A DNA stretch of 64,000 bases from Buttiauxella agrestis ATCC 33320. GTDB taxonomy: Bacteria > Pseudomonadota > Gammaproteobacteria > Enterobacterales > Enterobacteriaceae. Where the stretch lies: NCBI RefSeq assembly GCF_000735355.1, contig NZ_JMPI01000057.1, forward strand, positions 1 through 64,000, in the 5' to 3' direction. Position numbers and translations under genes: made by a program. The notes beneath the pieces were generated by a model. That model saw only the letters and a list, made by a program, of their open reading frames with translations. It was not told the origin of the DNA and searched no databases. This document shows, piece after piece, positions 10,294 to 19,389 of the stretch. Every line of letters starts with the position of its first letter. Positions within the stretch are counted from its first letter, which is position 1.

Positions 10294-10674
10294 ATGAGTG
10301 GAACAAACACAAAAGAAATTGTAGGCACTTATATAAGTGAAGAAAAGGATTTCATTCTGAAAATAACAGAATGTGATTATCATACGGGTATCTATAAAGG
10401 GACGTTTTACACTAAAGATTCTCCGCTAGGAGAAATGACATATGATATCCAGGGGCAATATACTTTCTCTGGTTCAAACAGATACCCATGCATGGTTGGT
10501 TTTTCAATAGGTATACGGCCTTCAGGATATTGGGATTACGTTTTTTCTGATTACTGGACCGGCTCACGAGATGAGAAGGGCCAAATACTTATGAGTGGTG
10601 CAAGAGCTTATATGGAAGATAATGGGTTACGTGAGACGTATTCATTTGACTCAATCATTTTTAACTTGCAGTAA
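10294..10674 (+). CDS. Small unknown protein, possible avidin-like beta-barrel
   Basis: No certain family. The 126-residue product has no signal peptide or membrane segment. It starts with a good ribosome-binding site (GGAG, 7 bp before ATG). It shows an alternating polar/hydrophobic pattern typical of a small beta-barrel. The order of short motifs recalls avidin/streptavidin: GTY near the start (11-13), GIYKGTF (32-38) like GxFxGTY, a YxIQGQY strand (50-56), VGFSIG (68-73) like GFTV, YWTG (88-91) like the TTWSG strand that carries a biotin-contact Trp, and a C-terminal FxxIIFNL strand. Several biotin-contact Trp positions are not clearly kept. The gene is AT-rich compared with its neighbours and occupies the iap-cysH interval, which holds CRISPR-cas in K-12, suggesting horizontal acquisition. 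A lipocalin-like or unrelated barrel remains possible. Confidence 0.6.
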   Translation: MSGTNTKEIVGTYISEEKDFILKITECDYHTGIYKGTFYTKDSPLGEMTYDIQGQYTFSGSNRYPCMVGFSIGIRPSGYWDYVFSDYWTGSRDEKGQILMSGARAYMEDNGLRETYSFDSIIFNLQ

Positions 10675-10691
10675 GTCTATTTTAGAGAGAC

Positions 10692-10727
10692 CGAGTGAGC
10701 AAATTGCTCACTCGAATTATTATTTTT
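10692..10727 (+). terminator. Rho-independent terminator of the small barrel-protein gene
   Basis: CGAGTGAGC / GCTCACTCG stem around AAATT, followed by an AT-rich tract ending in a run of T, 18 bp after the stop codon at 10674. Confidence 0.75.
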
Positions 10728-11036
10728 TATATCGTTAAATACCAGCCTATACAATATGAGCATAAGTCAAGTATGAAGCAAGGCTAAAACTTTATCATTT
10801 GGGCCATAATGATACATTCCCTAATATTACTAAAGCCATCCCAACCAGTAATTACAGGATAAAAAATAGTCATAGCTAAAGTATTACATAAAATAAATTA
10901 TTCAGTTATTGATTAATAACAACATAATTATCAAGACAGAAAAATTAGAGAGAGCTGGATAAATTGCGCTCACAAAAATGGAACAGCTCGACCCTCTCCC
11001 ACTTAGGATACAAGATCGAACTGAATGGCATAATGA
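10728..11036. other. AT-rich non-coding stretch before cysH
   Basis: About 310 bp with strong AT bias and no supported gene, repeat array or RNA. No direct repeats of CRISPR size and no cas-like reading frame are visible. Taken with the preceding gene, it looks like a small foreign insertion or the remains of one. Confidence 0.5.
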
Positions 11037-11768
11037 TTACTCGTGCAAGCCGCACTCACGTTTCAGACCGAAGAAGCGAGTTTCCTCTTCTGCCATACCT
11101 TCTTCCCATTTCCGCGTAGTGTGTGTGTCGCCTACTGAAAGGTAGCCTTGATCCCACAACGGGTGATATTTCAAACCGTTGGCGGTGAGGTACTGGTAAA
11201 CTTGGCGGTTGTCCCAGTCGATAATCGGCAGAATTTTAAATACTTCGCGTTGAATCGCCAGCACCGGCAAGTTTGCACGGCTGCCCGATTGCTCGCGGCG
11301 CAGGCCAGCAAACCAGGTTTGCCCGTTTAGCTCACGCAGCGCACGGTTCATCGGCTCCACTTTGTTGATGTCATTGTATTTCTCAATGCCTTCAACGCCC
11401 TGCTCCCACAATTTGCCGTAACGCGCTTCTTGCCACGCCGCACTTTCCTTCGCGCTGTAAACTTTCAGGTTCAGCTTCAGCTTGTCGGTCAGCTCATCAA
11501 TAAACTGGTAAGTTTCCGGGAACAGATAGCCGGTATCGGTGAGGATAACCGGAATATCCGGAAACTGCTGAGTGACCAGATGCAAACTTACCGCCGCCTG
11601 AATACCAAAACTAGAAGAGAGCACAAACTCGCCCGGCAGATTCTCCAGCGACCAGGTAACACGCTCCTGCGCCGTGAGTTTTTCGAGCTGGCTGTTGACC
11701 TCGGCCAGCGCCATCACGCGCTCAACTTTTGGCAATTCATTGAGCGCTTTTAAATCGAGTACAGGCAT
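11037..11768 (-). CDS. cysH: PAPS reductase (thioredoxin-dependent)
   Basis: Reduces PAPS to sulfite and adenosine 3',5'-bisphosphate. The protein has 243 residues with the PP-loop-like [13 protein letters not shown] (about 52-64) and the C-terminal ECGLHE carrying the single catalytic Cys. There are no extra CC pairs, so this is the iron-sulfur-free, PAPS-specific class. It starts at 11768 with GCGAGG upstream and is the last gene of cysJIH, separated from cysI by a REP-like repeat pair. Confidence 0.97.
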   Translation of the reverse strand: MPVLDLKALNELPKVERVMALAEVNSQLEKLTAQERVTWSLENLPGEFVLSSSFGIQAAVSLHLVTQQFPDIPVILTDTGYLFPETYQFIDELTDKLKLNLKVYSAKESAAWQEARYGKLWEQGVEGIEKYNDINKVEPMNRALRELNGQTWFAGLRREQSGSRANLPVLAIQREVFKILPIIDWDNRQVYQYLTANGLKYHPLWDQGYLSVGDTHTTRKWEEGMAEEETRFFGLKRECGLHE

Positions 11769-11790
11769 AGATACCTCGCTAAATAGTATT

Positions 11791-11896
11791 CCCTCTCCCT
11801 GGGGAGAGGGTTAGGGCGACCCATGTCGAATGCTGACGCACGTAGTAAGCCCAGCCCCCCCTCATCCCGGCCTTCTCCCCCAGGAGAAGGAGAAGA
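11791..11896. repeat. REP-like palindromic pair inside the cysJIH operon
   Basis: Two GC-rich hairpins lie between cysI and cysH: CCCTCTC / GAGAGGG (11791-11810, followed by TTAGGGCGA) and CCTTCTCC / GGAGAAGG (11871-11890, preceded by CTCATCCCGG). This belongs to the CCCTCTCC...GGAGAGGG-type extragenic palindrome found in many enterobacteria. A related pair lies at 51385-51474. Confidence 0.8.
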
Positions 11897-11902
11897 ATAG
11901 TG

Positions 11903-13615
11903 TTAGTCCCACAAGTCCCGAGCCGGGTCCAATACCGGGCGAATGATCCCCGCACGGATGGTGAAATCGCCAAAGCCTTCGTCAGCTTCACGCTCTTTCG
12001 ACCAGCGCCCCACCAGTTCATCAATCGAAGCCAGAATTTCCGGTTCGGTGATATTTTCGCGGTACATACGCGGGATACGCGTGCCGATACGGTTGCCACC
12101 GATGTGCAGGTTGTAACGCCCTGGCGCTTTGCCTACCAGGCCAATTTCAGCCAGTAACGCGCGCCCACAGCCGTTCGGGCAGCCGGTAACACGCGTGACG
12201 ATGTGTTCATCCGGCACATTGTGTTTCTCCAGCACTTCTTCAACTTTAGTCACAAACTGCGGCAGGAAGCGTTCAGCTTCTGCCATCGCCAGCGGGCAAG
12301 TCGGGAAGGCAACACAGGCCATCGAGTTTTCACGCTGTGGTTTCACCGCGTTCATCAGGCCGCTTTCTTTAGCAATTTTCTCGATTGCCGCTTTCTCGCT
12401 TGCCGGAACGCCCGCCACGATCAGGTTCTGGTTGGCAGTCAGGCGGAAATCGCCTTTGTGGATCTTTGCGATCTCCATCAAGCCGGTTTTCAGTGGGCGG
12501 CCCGGGTAATCGAGGATGCGGCCATTTTCGATAAACAGCGTCAGGTGCCATTTGTCGTCGATGCCTTTTACCCAGCCAATACGATCGCCACGCCCGGTAA
12601 ATTCATACGGGCGAATCGGCTCGAACGTAATGCCTGCGCGACGTTCAACTTCGGCTTTAAACACGTCAACACCGACGCGTTCGAGGGTGTATTTGGTTTT
12701 AGCATTTTTACGGTCGGTACGGTTGCCCCAGTCGCGTTGTGTGGTGACAACGGCTTCGGCAACGGCCAGCGTGTGCTCAAGCGGAATGTAACCAAACTCG
12801 CTCGCGGTACGTGCGTAAGTCGCTTTATTACCGTGTTCTATAGACAAGCCGCCGCCCACCAGCAGGTTGAAGCCCACCAGCTTGCCGTCTTTGGCGATCG
12901 CGATGAAGTTCATGTCGTTGGCATGAAGATCGACATCGTTCTGCGGCGGCACAACGACCGTGGTTTTAAACTTACGCGGCAGATACGTTTCACCGAGGAT
13001 CGGCTCTTCGTCGGTGGTCGCGACTTTCTCTTTATCCCACCAGATCTCAGCGTAAGCACGGGTGCGTGGCAGCAAATGCTCAGAGAGTTTTTTCGCCCAT
13101 TCGTAGGCTTCCTGGTGTAGTTCAGACTCCACCGGGTTAGACGTACAAAGCACGTTACGGTTGACGTCGTTGGCGGTTGCCAGCGCGTCCAGCCCGACTT
13201 CATGCAGCATTTCGTGAGCCGGTTTCACGTTCTTTTTCAGAATGCCGTGAAACTGGAAAGTCTGACGGTTGGTCAGACGAATGCTGCCGTAAATGGTTTT
13301 ATCTTCGGCAAATTTATCAATCGCACGCCACTGTTCGGTGGTAATAATCCCGCCCGGCAGACGGCAGCGCAGCATCATGGCGTGGCGTGGCTCAAGCTTT
13401 TGCTCCGCACGTTCAGCACGAATATCGCGGTCATCTTGCTGATACATACCGTGGAAACGAATGAGCAGGAAGTTGTCGCCTCTGAAGCCGCCGGTCAGCC
13501 CGTCCTGCAAATCTTCTTTGATGGTACCGCGCAGATAATTGCTTTCGCGTTTCAGGCGCTCGGCATCACTCAATTTGCCTTCGACCACTAATGGTCCTGG
13601 GTGTTTTTCGCTCAT
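11903..13615 (-). CDS. cysI: Sulfite reductase hemoprotein (beta) subunit
   Basis: Carries the siroheme and 4Fe-4S cluster that reduce sulfite to sulfide with six electrons supplied by CysJ. The 570 residues match E. coli CysI. Cluster and siroheme ligands are visible as [13 protein letters not shown] (around 430-440) and TGCPNGCGR (around 477-485). The substrate-side motif [12 protein letters not shown] is present. Its ATG overlaps the cysJ stop codon by one base (13615). Confidence 0.98.
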   Translation of the reverse strand: MSEKHPGPLVVEGKLSDAERLKRESNYLRGTIKEDLQDGLTGGFRGDNFLLIRFHGMYQQDDRDIRAERAEQKLEPRHAMMLRCRLPGGIITTEQWRAIDKFAEDKTIYGSIRLTNRQTFQFHGILKKNVKPAHEMLHEVGLDALATANDVNRNVLCTSNPVESELHQEAYEWAKKLSEHLLPRTRAYAEIWWDKEKVATTDEEPILGETYLPRKFKTTVVVPPQNDVDLHANDMNFIAIAKDGKLVGFNLLVGGGLSIEHGNKATYARTASEFGYIPLEHTLAVAEAVVTTQRDWGNRTDRKNAKTKYTLERVGVDVFKAEVERRAGITFEPIRPYEFTGRGDRIGWVKGIDDKWHLTLFIENGRILDYPGRPLKTGLMEIAKIHKGDFRLTANQNLIVAGVPASEKAAIEKIAKESGLMNAVKPQRENSMACVAFPTCPLAMAEAERFLPQFVTKVEEVLEKHNVPDEHIVTRVTGCPNGCGRALLAEIGLVGKAPGRYNLHIGGNRIGTRIPRMYRENITEPEILASIDELVGRWSKEREADEGFGDFTIRAGIIRPVLDPARDLWD

Positions 13616-15420
13616 TAGTAGACATCTCGCTGATAACGGCGCTCAACGCGCAGCTCACTTAAAAATTCATCTGCCGTTTCGAGGTCCATGCCACCGAACT
13701 CAGCTACCACTTCCAGTAATGCTTGCTCTACGTCTTTTGCCATGCGATTTGCATCGCCGCAGACGTAAATGTGGGCGCCTTCGTTAATCCAGCTCCACAG
13801 TTCCGCGCCTTTTTCGCGCAGTTTATCTTGTACGTATATTTTATGTTCCTGGTCGCGTGACCAGGCGAGACTGATATTGGTTAGCAGGCCGTCTTTGACG
13901 TAGCGCTGCCATTCAACCTGATAAAGGAAATCATCAGTAAAGTGCGGGTTGCCGAAGAACAGCCAGTTCTTACCGCTTGCTCCGTCGTTTTCACGCTGTT
14001 GCATGAAGGCGCGGAAAGGCGCGATACCTGTGCCTGGGCCAATCATAATCACCGGGGTTTCCGGGTTGGCTGGCAGGCGGAAGTTGTCGTTATGTTCGAT
14101 GAACACACGCACTTCGCCATCTTCTTCCAGGCGATCGGCCAGGAAGCCAGATGCACCGCCAGTGCGTGCGCGGCCTTCGATGTCATAACGCACCACGCCG
14201 ACTGTAATGTGCACTTCGTTTTCTGCTTCTGCCTGCGACGATGCGATGGAATAGAGGCGCGGCGTCAGTGGGCGCAGCAGTTCAACCAGCTGCTCAGCAG
14301 TTAATTCTGCTGGCGCGTAACGCACCATATCCACGATTGGCGTGTTCTGCGCAAAGTGTTGCAGCTTGGTTTTATCGCCAACCAAATCCAGCAATGCGGC
14401 ATTGCGAGTCACCTGCGCGTATTTCTCAACGATATTGACGGTGTTAATCGTCAACTCGAAATGCCATTCCAGCGCTTCACTCAGCGGCAGTGTTTTGCCA
14501 TCGACGGTGACGCTTTCATCGCCTTTGAGCCATAACAGTTCGACGAGCTCTTTCACCAGGGCTGGATCGTTTTGATACCAGACACCCAGCGCATCGCCCG
14601 GCTGGTAACGCAGACCGGAATCACCCAAATCAATCTCGAAATGGCGCACGTCTTTTTCAGAATCGCGGCCGGTGATTTTCTGGTTAACCGCAAGCGATGC
14701 AGCCAGTGGCGCTTCTTTAGTGTAAGGGCTTGAGAAAACTTCGTTGACCACGCCCGTTGCTGTCACTGCTGCTTGTGCCGGAGTTTCCGCCGGGACACGG
14801 GATTTCAGCACTTCAACAATTTTTGCCCGCCACTGCTCGGCTGCTGGCTGGAATTCGACATCGGTATCAACACGATCAAGCAGGCGTTCGCCGCCCAATT
14901 CCGCCAGTTTGGTATCAAAGTCTTTACCGGACTGGCAGAAGAATTCGTAAGAGGTGTCGCCCAGACTAAAGACGGCAAATGCCGTATCCGGGAGTTTTGG
15001 TGCTTTTTTCGAGAAGAGGAATTTATGCAACGCCACCGCTTCTTCAGGCGGCTCACCTTCACCCTGGGTTGAGGTAACAACAATCAGCAGTTTTTCCTGG
15101 GCAATTTGTTTGAATTTGTAGTCGCCCGCATTAACCAGATTGACGTTCAGTTTTGCTGCCAGCAAATCGTCGCGTAATTGTTCGCTCACGCGACGTGCGT
15201 TCCCGGTTTGGGATGCGGAAATCAACGTAATCACCGGAATTTCTGCCGCAGGTGCCTGAGCTGTGGTAACAGCACCCGGTTGTTGATTAATCATTCCCCA
15301 GAAATAGCCCGATAACCAGGCCAGTTGAGTCTGCGAGAAATCAGTTGTCGCCGCCTGGAGGCGTGCCAGTTGCTCCGGTGTCAGCGGTAGCAACGCGGTC
15401 GGTGGGGCCTGAGTCGTCAT
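13615..15420 (-). CDS. cysJ: Sulfite reductase flavoprotein (alpha) subunit
   Basis: NADPH-dependent flavoprotein that passes electrons through FAD and FMN to CysI. I start at 15420 ([13 protein letters not shown]), which aligns with the E. coli N terminus; a longer frame exists but its 27 extra residues are unmatched. The 601 residues contain an FMN flavodoxin domain ([10 protein letters not shown] and [12 protein letters not shown]), then an FAD domain with RLYSIASSQ and a NADP domain with [15 protein letters not shown]. First gene of cysJIH, divergent from queD. Confidence 0.97.
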   Translation of the reverse strand: MTTQAPPTALLPLTPEQLARLQAATTDFSQTQLAWLSGYFWGMINQQPGAVTTAQAPAAEIPVITLISASQTGNARRVSEQLRDDLLAAKLNVNLVNAGDYKFKQIAQEKLLIVVTSTQGEGEPPEEAVALHKFLFSKKAPKLPDTAFAVFSLGDTSYEFFCQSGKDFDTKLAELGGERLLDRVDTDVEFQPAAEQWRAKIVEVLKSRVPAETPAQAAVTATGVVNEVFSSPYTKEAPLAASLAVNQKITGRDSEKDVRHFEIDLGDSGLRYQPGDALGVWYQNDPALVKELVELLWLKGDESVTVDGKTLPLSEALEWHFELTINTVNIVEKYAQVTRNAALLDLVGDKTKLQHFAQNTPIVDMVRYAPAELTAEQLVELLRPLTPRLYSIASSQAEAENEVHITVGVVRYDIEGRARTGGASGFLADRLEEDGEVRVFIEHNDNFRLPANPETPVIMIGPGTGIAPFRAFMQQRENDGASGKNWLFFGNPHFTDDFLYQVEWQRYVKDGLLTNISLAWSRDQEHKIYVQDKLREKGAELWSWINEGAHIYVCGDANRMAKDVEQALLEVVAEFGGMDLETADEFLSELRVERRYQRDVY

Positions 15421-15723
15421 GCGTATTGGGTTCCAGTAGCAAAGGTCCGTTTTCAAGAATAAACGGCAATAAGGTAAGGTTAACCAGAGCGATAGTAACA
15501 ATTAAAGAAGGGATAGAAATAACAAATAACCAAAATGACTAACCGCTTTTATGGGTAATTCATAACGTTAAAAGTGGTTATCTAAGCCCATGAAAAACAA
15601 AAGATAAAATAGAAAAGAAGCAGAGATACAGGGATTTACTCCTGGGGCATGATTTAAGTTAATGCGCAAAATAGTGGATTCCGGTACTATGCGGCGGTTT
15701 TTCGCCCTACAGAGAAAGTAATA
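15421..15723. promoter_or_regulatory. cysJ / queD divergent control region
   Basis: Three hundred AT-rich bases between divergent genes, necessarily holding both promoters. The cysJ side is expected to be CysB-activated by analogy with E. coli and Salmonella; I could not pin down a CysB site. No further gene is seen. Confidence 0.5.
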
Positions 15724-16083
15724 ATGACCACCACCCTGTTTAAAGATTTTACCTTCGAAGCCGCTCATCACCTGCCGCATGTGCCGGAAGGCCACAAATG
15801 CGGTCGCCTGCATGGCCATTCTTTTATGGTGCGTCTGGAAATCACCGGCGAGGTTGATCCTTACACCGGCTGGATTATGGATTTTTCAGAACTGAAAGCG
15901 GCGTTTAAACCGACTTATGATCGTCTGGATCATTACTATCTGAATGATATTCCAGGTCTTGAGAATCCAACCAGTGAAGTGCTGGCAAAATGGATTTGGG
16001 ATGAGATGAAGCCAATCGTGCCGCTGTTAAGCGCGGTGATGGTGAAAGAAACCTGTACCGCCGGGTGCGTGTATAAAGGTTAA
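15724..16083 (+). CDS. queD: 6-carboxy-5,6,7,8-tetrahydropterin synthase
   Basis: Converts 7,8-dihydroneopterin triphosphate to CPH4, an early step of the queuosine pathway. The 119 residues fit the family (121 in E. coli). Zinc and catalytic residues are visible in [20 protein letters not shown] and the C-terminal [10 protein letters not shown]. The start is preceded by GAGAAAG. The next pathway gene, queE, is convergent with it and shares its terminator region. Confidence 0.96.
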   Translation: MTTTLFKDFTFEAAHHLPHVPEGHKCGRLHGHSFMVRLEITGEVDPYTGWIMDFSELKAAFKPTYDRLDHYYLNDIPGLENPTSEVLAKWIWDEMKPIVPLLSAVMVKETCTAGCVYKG

Positions 16084-16084
16084 A

Positions 16085-16116
16085 AGAAAGGCACCTTCGG
16101 GTGCCTTTCTTGTTTT
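16085..16116. terminator. Terminator between queD and queE
   Basis: Eleven-bp stem AGAAAGGCACC / GGTGCCTTTCT closed by a TTCG tetraloop, then TGTTTT on the queD side. It lies just after the queD stop, and its T-rich end reaches the queE stop codon (16115-16117). Confidence 0.9.
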
Positions 16117-16786
16117 ATGCAATATTCAAATATTTGTGCGTCTGCATTGAAAGCCGCCAATTGCGGGCGATACATGTTTCAATGCACAGACGTGTGGCGT
16201 CTTCTTTCTGGCTGATAGGCTGAAGCGCAATCACGCGTTTTTTGTCATCCACCAGCGTTGCCAGCAATTCATCCAGCGCTTCAATATCACGCATGCGCCC
16301 AACCGGATGCTTGATTTCGTCCGCGCGTTCTAGCGCCTGAGAAAGCACATCGTAACCGCCACGCATATTCACTTTCGGAGAGACCGTAACCCAGGTTCCC
16401 GCAGTACAACGCACTTCGTGCGTGCCGCTGGTTTCTATCTGGCAACTATAACCGTGGTGTTCAAACAGTGAGGTCAGCGGCGTGAGATCGTGGATGCAAG
16501 GTTCGCCACCGGTAATCACCACATGACGAGCGGTGTAATCCTGACGCTGGAAAATAGCCAACAGATCTTCCGCAGTCGCGCTGCCCCATTTATCGGTTTC
16601 TTTGGTTTTAGCCAAAATGCTGAACAGAGAGACTTCACGATCCGCGAGTTTATCCCAGGTGTGTTTGGTATCGCACCACGCGCAACCCACCGGGCAGCCT
16701 TGCAGGCGAATAAAAATGGCGGGCACACCAGTAAAATAGCCCTCCCCTTGCAGGGTCTGGAACATCTCGTTAATCGGATACTGCAT
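16115..16786 (-). CDS. queE: 7-carboxy-7-deazaguanine synthase
   Basis: Radical-SAM enzyme that contracts CPH4 to CDG in queuosine biosynthesis; E. coli QueE has also been linked to stress-induced filamentation. The 223 residues equal the E. coli length. The cluster-binding cysteines are C31-x3-C35-x2-C38 in GCPVGCAWCD, followed by VITGGEPC and VSPKVNMRGG. It is transcribed towards queD. Confidence 0.96.
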   Translation of the reverse strand: MQYPINEMFQTLQGEGYFTGVPAIFIRLQGCPVGCAWCDTKHTWDKLADREVSLFSILAKTKETDKWGSATAEDLLAIFQRQDYTARHVVITGGEPCIHDLTPLTSLFEHHGYSCQIETSGTHEVRCTAGTWVTVSPKVNMRGGYDVLSQALERADEIKHPVGRMRDIEALDELLATLVDDKKRVIALQPISQKEDATRLCIETCIARNWRLSMQTHKYLNIA

Positions 16787-16872
16787 AGTCTTCTCAGAAA
16801 TAGGTGTAAAGAGTAATTATCGCAGAAGTCACGGTTGAGGTCATGCGCAACGCGGCTGCTGCGGCATTTGTT

Positions 16873-17016
16873 CTAAAATAAGTCCCTAAGCCGACCCAAT
16901 AACCACCCAACAAACAAGGTTATTGTGCTTATCATCACAACAATTACCCTTCTCTTCTCTCTATGCCTGACTGCTTGATCCCTGTCATATTCCGCTGCCC
17001 GCAACACACTTAGCAT
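16873..17016 (-). CDS. Possible 47-residue membrane protein
   Basis: Unrecognised short frame. It encodes a basic N-terminal half (AEYDRDQAVRHREKRR) and one strongly hydrophobic segment (VIVVMISTITLFVGWLLG, about residues 24-41), a plausible single-span small protein with the N terminus inside. It has a poor ribosome-binding site. The frame can be extended upstream into the divergent yjiH start, so the start is uncertain. It may be spurious. Confidence 0.3.
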   Translation of the reverse strand: MLSVLRAAEYDRDQAVRHREKRRVIVVMISTITLFVGWLLGRLRDLF

Positions 17017-17058
17017 CGCCTGCGTATTGACCCCATCAATGACATAAGGAAATGATAT

Positions 17059-17772
17059 ATGGAAAGTTCGGTTCATTCAGGTGACCAACGCGTGGGGCCT
17101 GGCGCCTATATTGCGTTGCTGTTCGCAATGGTGTTCTTTTCTGGGCTGTTGGGTGGCAAGGAGTGGTATGGAGTCTTCGACTTCACCACATTAAACGGTG
17201 CGTTTGGCAAAGTCGTCACCGATGTCAATCTTTCGGGCGATGCCGTAGACGCGGCCAAAAGTGCTTTTCGCGGTAAGGGTGGGCATGGGGCAATGGACGG
17301 TTTCCTGTTCGCCTTTGGCCTGATTCCAGCGGTGATGTTTGCGCTGGGGATGATAAACGTACTTGAGCATTACGGTGCACTGAATGCGGCACGTAAACTG
17401 CTGACACCTCTGTTACGCCCACTTCTCGGGATTCCAGGTTCCACCGGCCTTGCGCTGATTGGCAGTCTGCAAAGTACCGATGTAGGCGCCTCGCTCACTC
17501 GCGTGTTAGCCGATGAAGGGCAGATAACCGACAAAGAAAAAACGATCTTCACGATGTTCCAGTTTTCTGCGGGCGCCATGATAACCAACTTTTTCTCCTC
17601 CGGTGCCGTGCTCTTTACACTGATTGCCATTGACGGAACGAGCGCTGTTCCAGCATCCATCGGCCTGTGCATCGCGGTGATGTTCATCATGAAAATCGTC
17701 GGGGCGAATGTGATGCGCCTGATTCTTAACGTCACAGAACGTAAGCACAGTGTGGAGGTGCAACATGGCTGA
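17059..17772 (+). CDS. yjiH: YjiH-family membrane protein (nucleoside-recognition/Gate domain)
   Basis: Integral inner-membrane protein of 237 residues with several hydrophobic spans (for example about 15-33, 80-97 and 175-225) and GSLQSTDVGASLTRVLAD, typical of the nucleoside-recognition/SpmA-like Gate family. The precise substrate is unknown. AAGGA lies upstream of the ATG. It overlaps the next gene, yjiG, by 8 bp (17765-17772). In E. coli yjiH and yjiG sit beside the isoaspartyl dipeptidase gene iadA; here the pair is followed by an M20 peptidase, which suggests peptide or amino-acid-conjugate transport. Confidence 0.85.
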   Translation: MESSVHSGDQRVGPGAYIALLFAMVFFSGLLGGKEWYGVFDFTTLNGAFGKVVTDVNLSGDAVDAAKSAFRGKGGHGAMDGFLFAFGLIPAVMFALGMINVLEHYGALNAARKLLTPLLRPLLGIPGSTGLALIGSLQSTDVGASLTRVLADEGQITDKEKTIFTMFQFSAGAMITNFFSSGAVLFTLIAIDGTSAVPASIGLCIAVMFIMKIVGANVMRLILNVTERKHSVEVQHG

Positions 17773-18232
17773 TACCGCTAAACCGATGATCACCGATGTG
17801 TTCGTCGCGGGTGCCCGCAAAGGCTGGAATATCGCGACCACCAGCACCCTTCCTAACGTGCTGATGGCATTTATTATTATTTACGCTCTACAAATCACTG
17901 GTGCACTGAACGGCCTGGCCTGGATATTTGGCCCGTTGATGAAAGTTTTTGGCCTGCCCGGTGAAGCGGCTGCGGTTCTCATCGGTGGCTGGATGTCGAT
18001 GGGCGGCGCAATCGGTGTTGCTATCACATTGTTTGAAAAAGGCATTCTCACCGGTGCGCATCTTGCCATCCTCGCCCCTGCCATTTATCTGATGGGCTCT
18101 CAAGTGCAATATGCTGGCCGCATCCTTGGCGTGGTTGGTATTCCGGCGAAACGTATCCCCTTAATGATCGCAATTTCGGTGCTGAACGCCTTTGGCGCCA
18201 TGTTAATTATGCGACTTTTGATTCTGGAGTAA
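17765..18232 (+). CDS. yjiG: YjiG-family membrane protein
   Basis: Partner of YjiH; the two resemble the SpmB/SpmA halves of one Gate-domain transporter-like unit. I use the ATG at 17765 (MADTAKPMITDVF), giving 155 residues against 153 in E. coli. Hydrophobic spans cover most of the chain (for example LPNVLMAFIIIYALQI, AIGVAITLFEKGIL and the C-terminal LMIAISVLNAFGAMLIM). It ends 3 bp before the peptidase start, so the three genes form an operon. Confidence 0.85.
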   Translation: MADTAKPMITDVFVAGARKGWNIATTSTLPNVLMAFIIIYALQITGALNGLAWIFGPLMKVFGLPGEAAAVLIGGWMSMGGAIGVAITLFEKGILTGAHLAILAPAIYLMGSQVQYAGRILGVVGIPAKRIPLMIAISVLNAFGAMLIMRLLILE

Positions 18233-18235
18233 GAT

Positions 18236-19348
18236 ATGGATTTGAAACAGTACCTTCAAGAACTCAAAAAATTGGTCAATATCGACTGTGGCACGGCAAC
18301 GATTGATGGCGTTGAAGAAGTCAGCCGCATCATTCAACAGTGGTATCACAACGAAAACTGGCATTGCGACCGAATCGCTCTCGGCGAAAAAGTTGGCCCG
18401 GGTTTATTTGCCACCAACAAACCAGACGCTGACCATTATGATGTGCTGCTGGTCGGGCATATGGACACCGTCTTCCCGGTTGGAACCGTGGGTGAGCGGC
18501 CGTTCACCATCGAAGGCAATCGCGCTTACGGCCCAGGCGTTTCAGATATGAAAAGCGGCCTGCTGAACATTCTCTGGGCATTACGTGAGATGGATAAAAC
18601 GACGCTTCAGCGTTTGTCTATTGGCGTGGCAATGAACCCGGATGAAGAAACAGGATCGGCACATTCACATCACTGGATTGGTGAGCTGGCAAAGCGCAGC
18701 CGCTGCGTGTTGGTGTGTGAAGCCGCAAGGGCAGACGGTTCGCTGGTTAAAGCGCGTAAAGGCATCGCAGGATATAAATTAACGTTTAAAGGTGTGGCGG
18801 CGCATGCGGGTAACGACCCGGAAGCGGGCCGCTCCGCGATCAAAGCGCTGGCACGCGCGGTGCTGGAAATCAGCGATCTGGCAGATATGGCTAAAGGCAC
18901 GACCATCAATACCGGCGTGATTTCAGGTGGTGTGGGGGCAAACATCGTGCCGGAGCATGCGGAGATGATTGTTGATGTCCGCTTCCAGGACAACGATGAA
19001 TATGCGCGAGTCCACGCCGCAATCCAGGCTTATGGCCAGCGTGAATTTGAGCGTGATGTGAAAACGAGCGTTCACCAACAAGCGCACAAACCTGCGATGG
19101 CACCGACGGCTGATACCGAAGAGTTGATGCGAATTGTCGAGCAAGCGGGTGTTGCCGAAGGGATCGACGTACGTTGGAAATCGGTTGGCGGCGGTTCTGA
19201 TGCTAACCACACAGCAGCGCTGGGCATCCCTTCACTGGACGGTTTCGGCCCGATTGGCGCGGGGTTCCACAGCGCGTCAGAATACCTGGAAATAGACAGC
19301 ATTGTGCCGAGAATTCGTCTGCTTAAGCGGGTAATTCAGTCGCTTTAA
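18236..19348 (+). CDS. M20 metallopeptidase, carboxypeptidase G2-like
   Basis: Predicted di-zinc hydrolase of 370 residues. Metal-binding and catalytic residues of the M20A family are all visible: GHMDTVFP with His75 and Asp77, bridging Asp104 in GVSDMKSG, Glu137/Glu138 in DEETGS, Glu162 in CEAARADGS, and a C-terminal His345 in FHSASEYLE. The closest named relative by pattern is glutamate carboxypeptidase (CPG2). There is no signal peptide, so it acts in the cytosol. As third gene of the yjiH-yjiG operon it probably hydrolyses what those proteins import, standing where E. coli has iadA. The substrate is unknown. Confidence 0.85.
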   Translation: MDLKQYLQELKKLVNIDCGTATIDGVEEVSRIIQQWYHNENWHCDRIALGEKVGPGLFATNKPDADHYDVLLVGHMDTVFPVGTVGERPFTIEGNRAYGPGVSDMKSGLLNILWALREMDKTTLQRLSIGVAMNPDEETGSAHSHHWIGELAKRSRCVLVCEAARADGSLVKARKGIAGYKLTFKGVAAHAGNDPEAGRSAIKALARAVLEISDLADMAKGTTINTGVISGGVGANIVPEHAEMIVDVRFQDNDEYARVHAAIQAYGQREFERDVKTSVHQQAHKPAMAPTADTEELMRIVEQAGVAEGIDVRWKSVGGGSDANHTAALGIPSLDGFGPIGAGFHSASEYLEIDSIVPRIRLLKRVIQSL

Positions 19349-19356
19349 AATCAAAT

Positions 19357-19375
19357 GGCCGGGGAAATCCCGGCC
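19357..19375. terminator. Hairpin between the convergent peptidase and adhP genes
   Basis: GGCCGGG / CCCGGCC stem with a GAAAT loop between the two 3' ends. There is no T-run on the plus side; on the minus side it is followed by ATTTGATTTTA. It may act as a weak terminator for adhP. Confidence 0.4.
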
Positions 19376-19389
19376 AACCTGGACAACGC

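Noticed and set aside
10102-10383. 93-codon minus-strand frame overlapping the small barrel-protein gene
   Set aside because: The plus-strand gene has the better ribosome-binding site, terminator and strand pattern; this frame looks like AT-rich noise.
9980-11036. Search for a CRISPR array in the iap-cysH interval
   Set aside because: No second repeat copy, no regular spacing and no cas-like frame; only the single degenerate repeat-like sequence at 10021 remains.
12203-13120. Long frame (305 codons) on the plus strand
   Set aside because: Antisense to cysI, whose product is unmistakable; the translated frame shows no family pattern.
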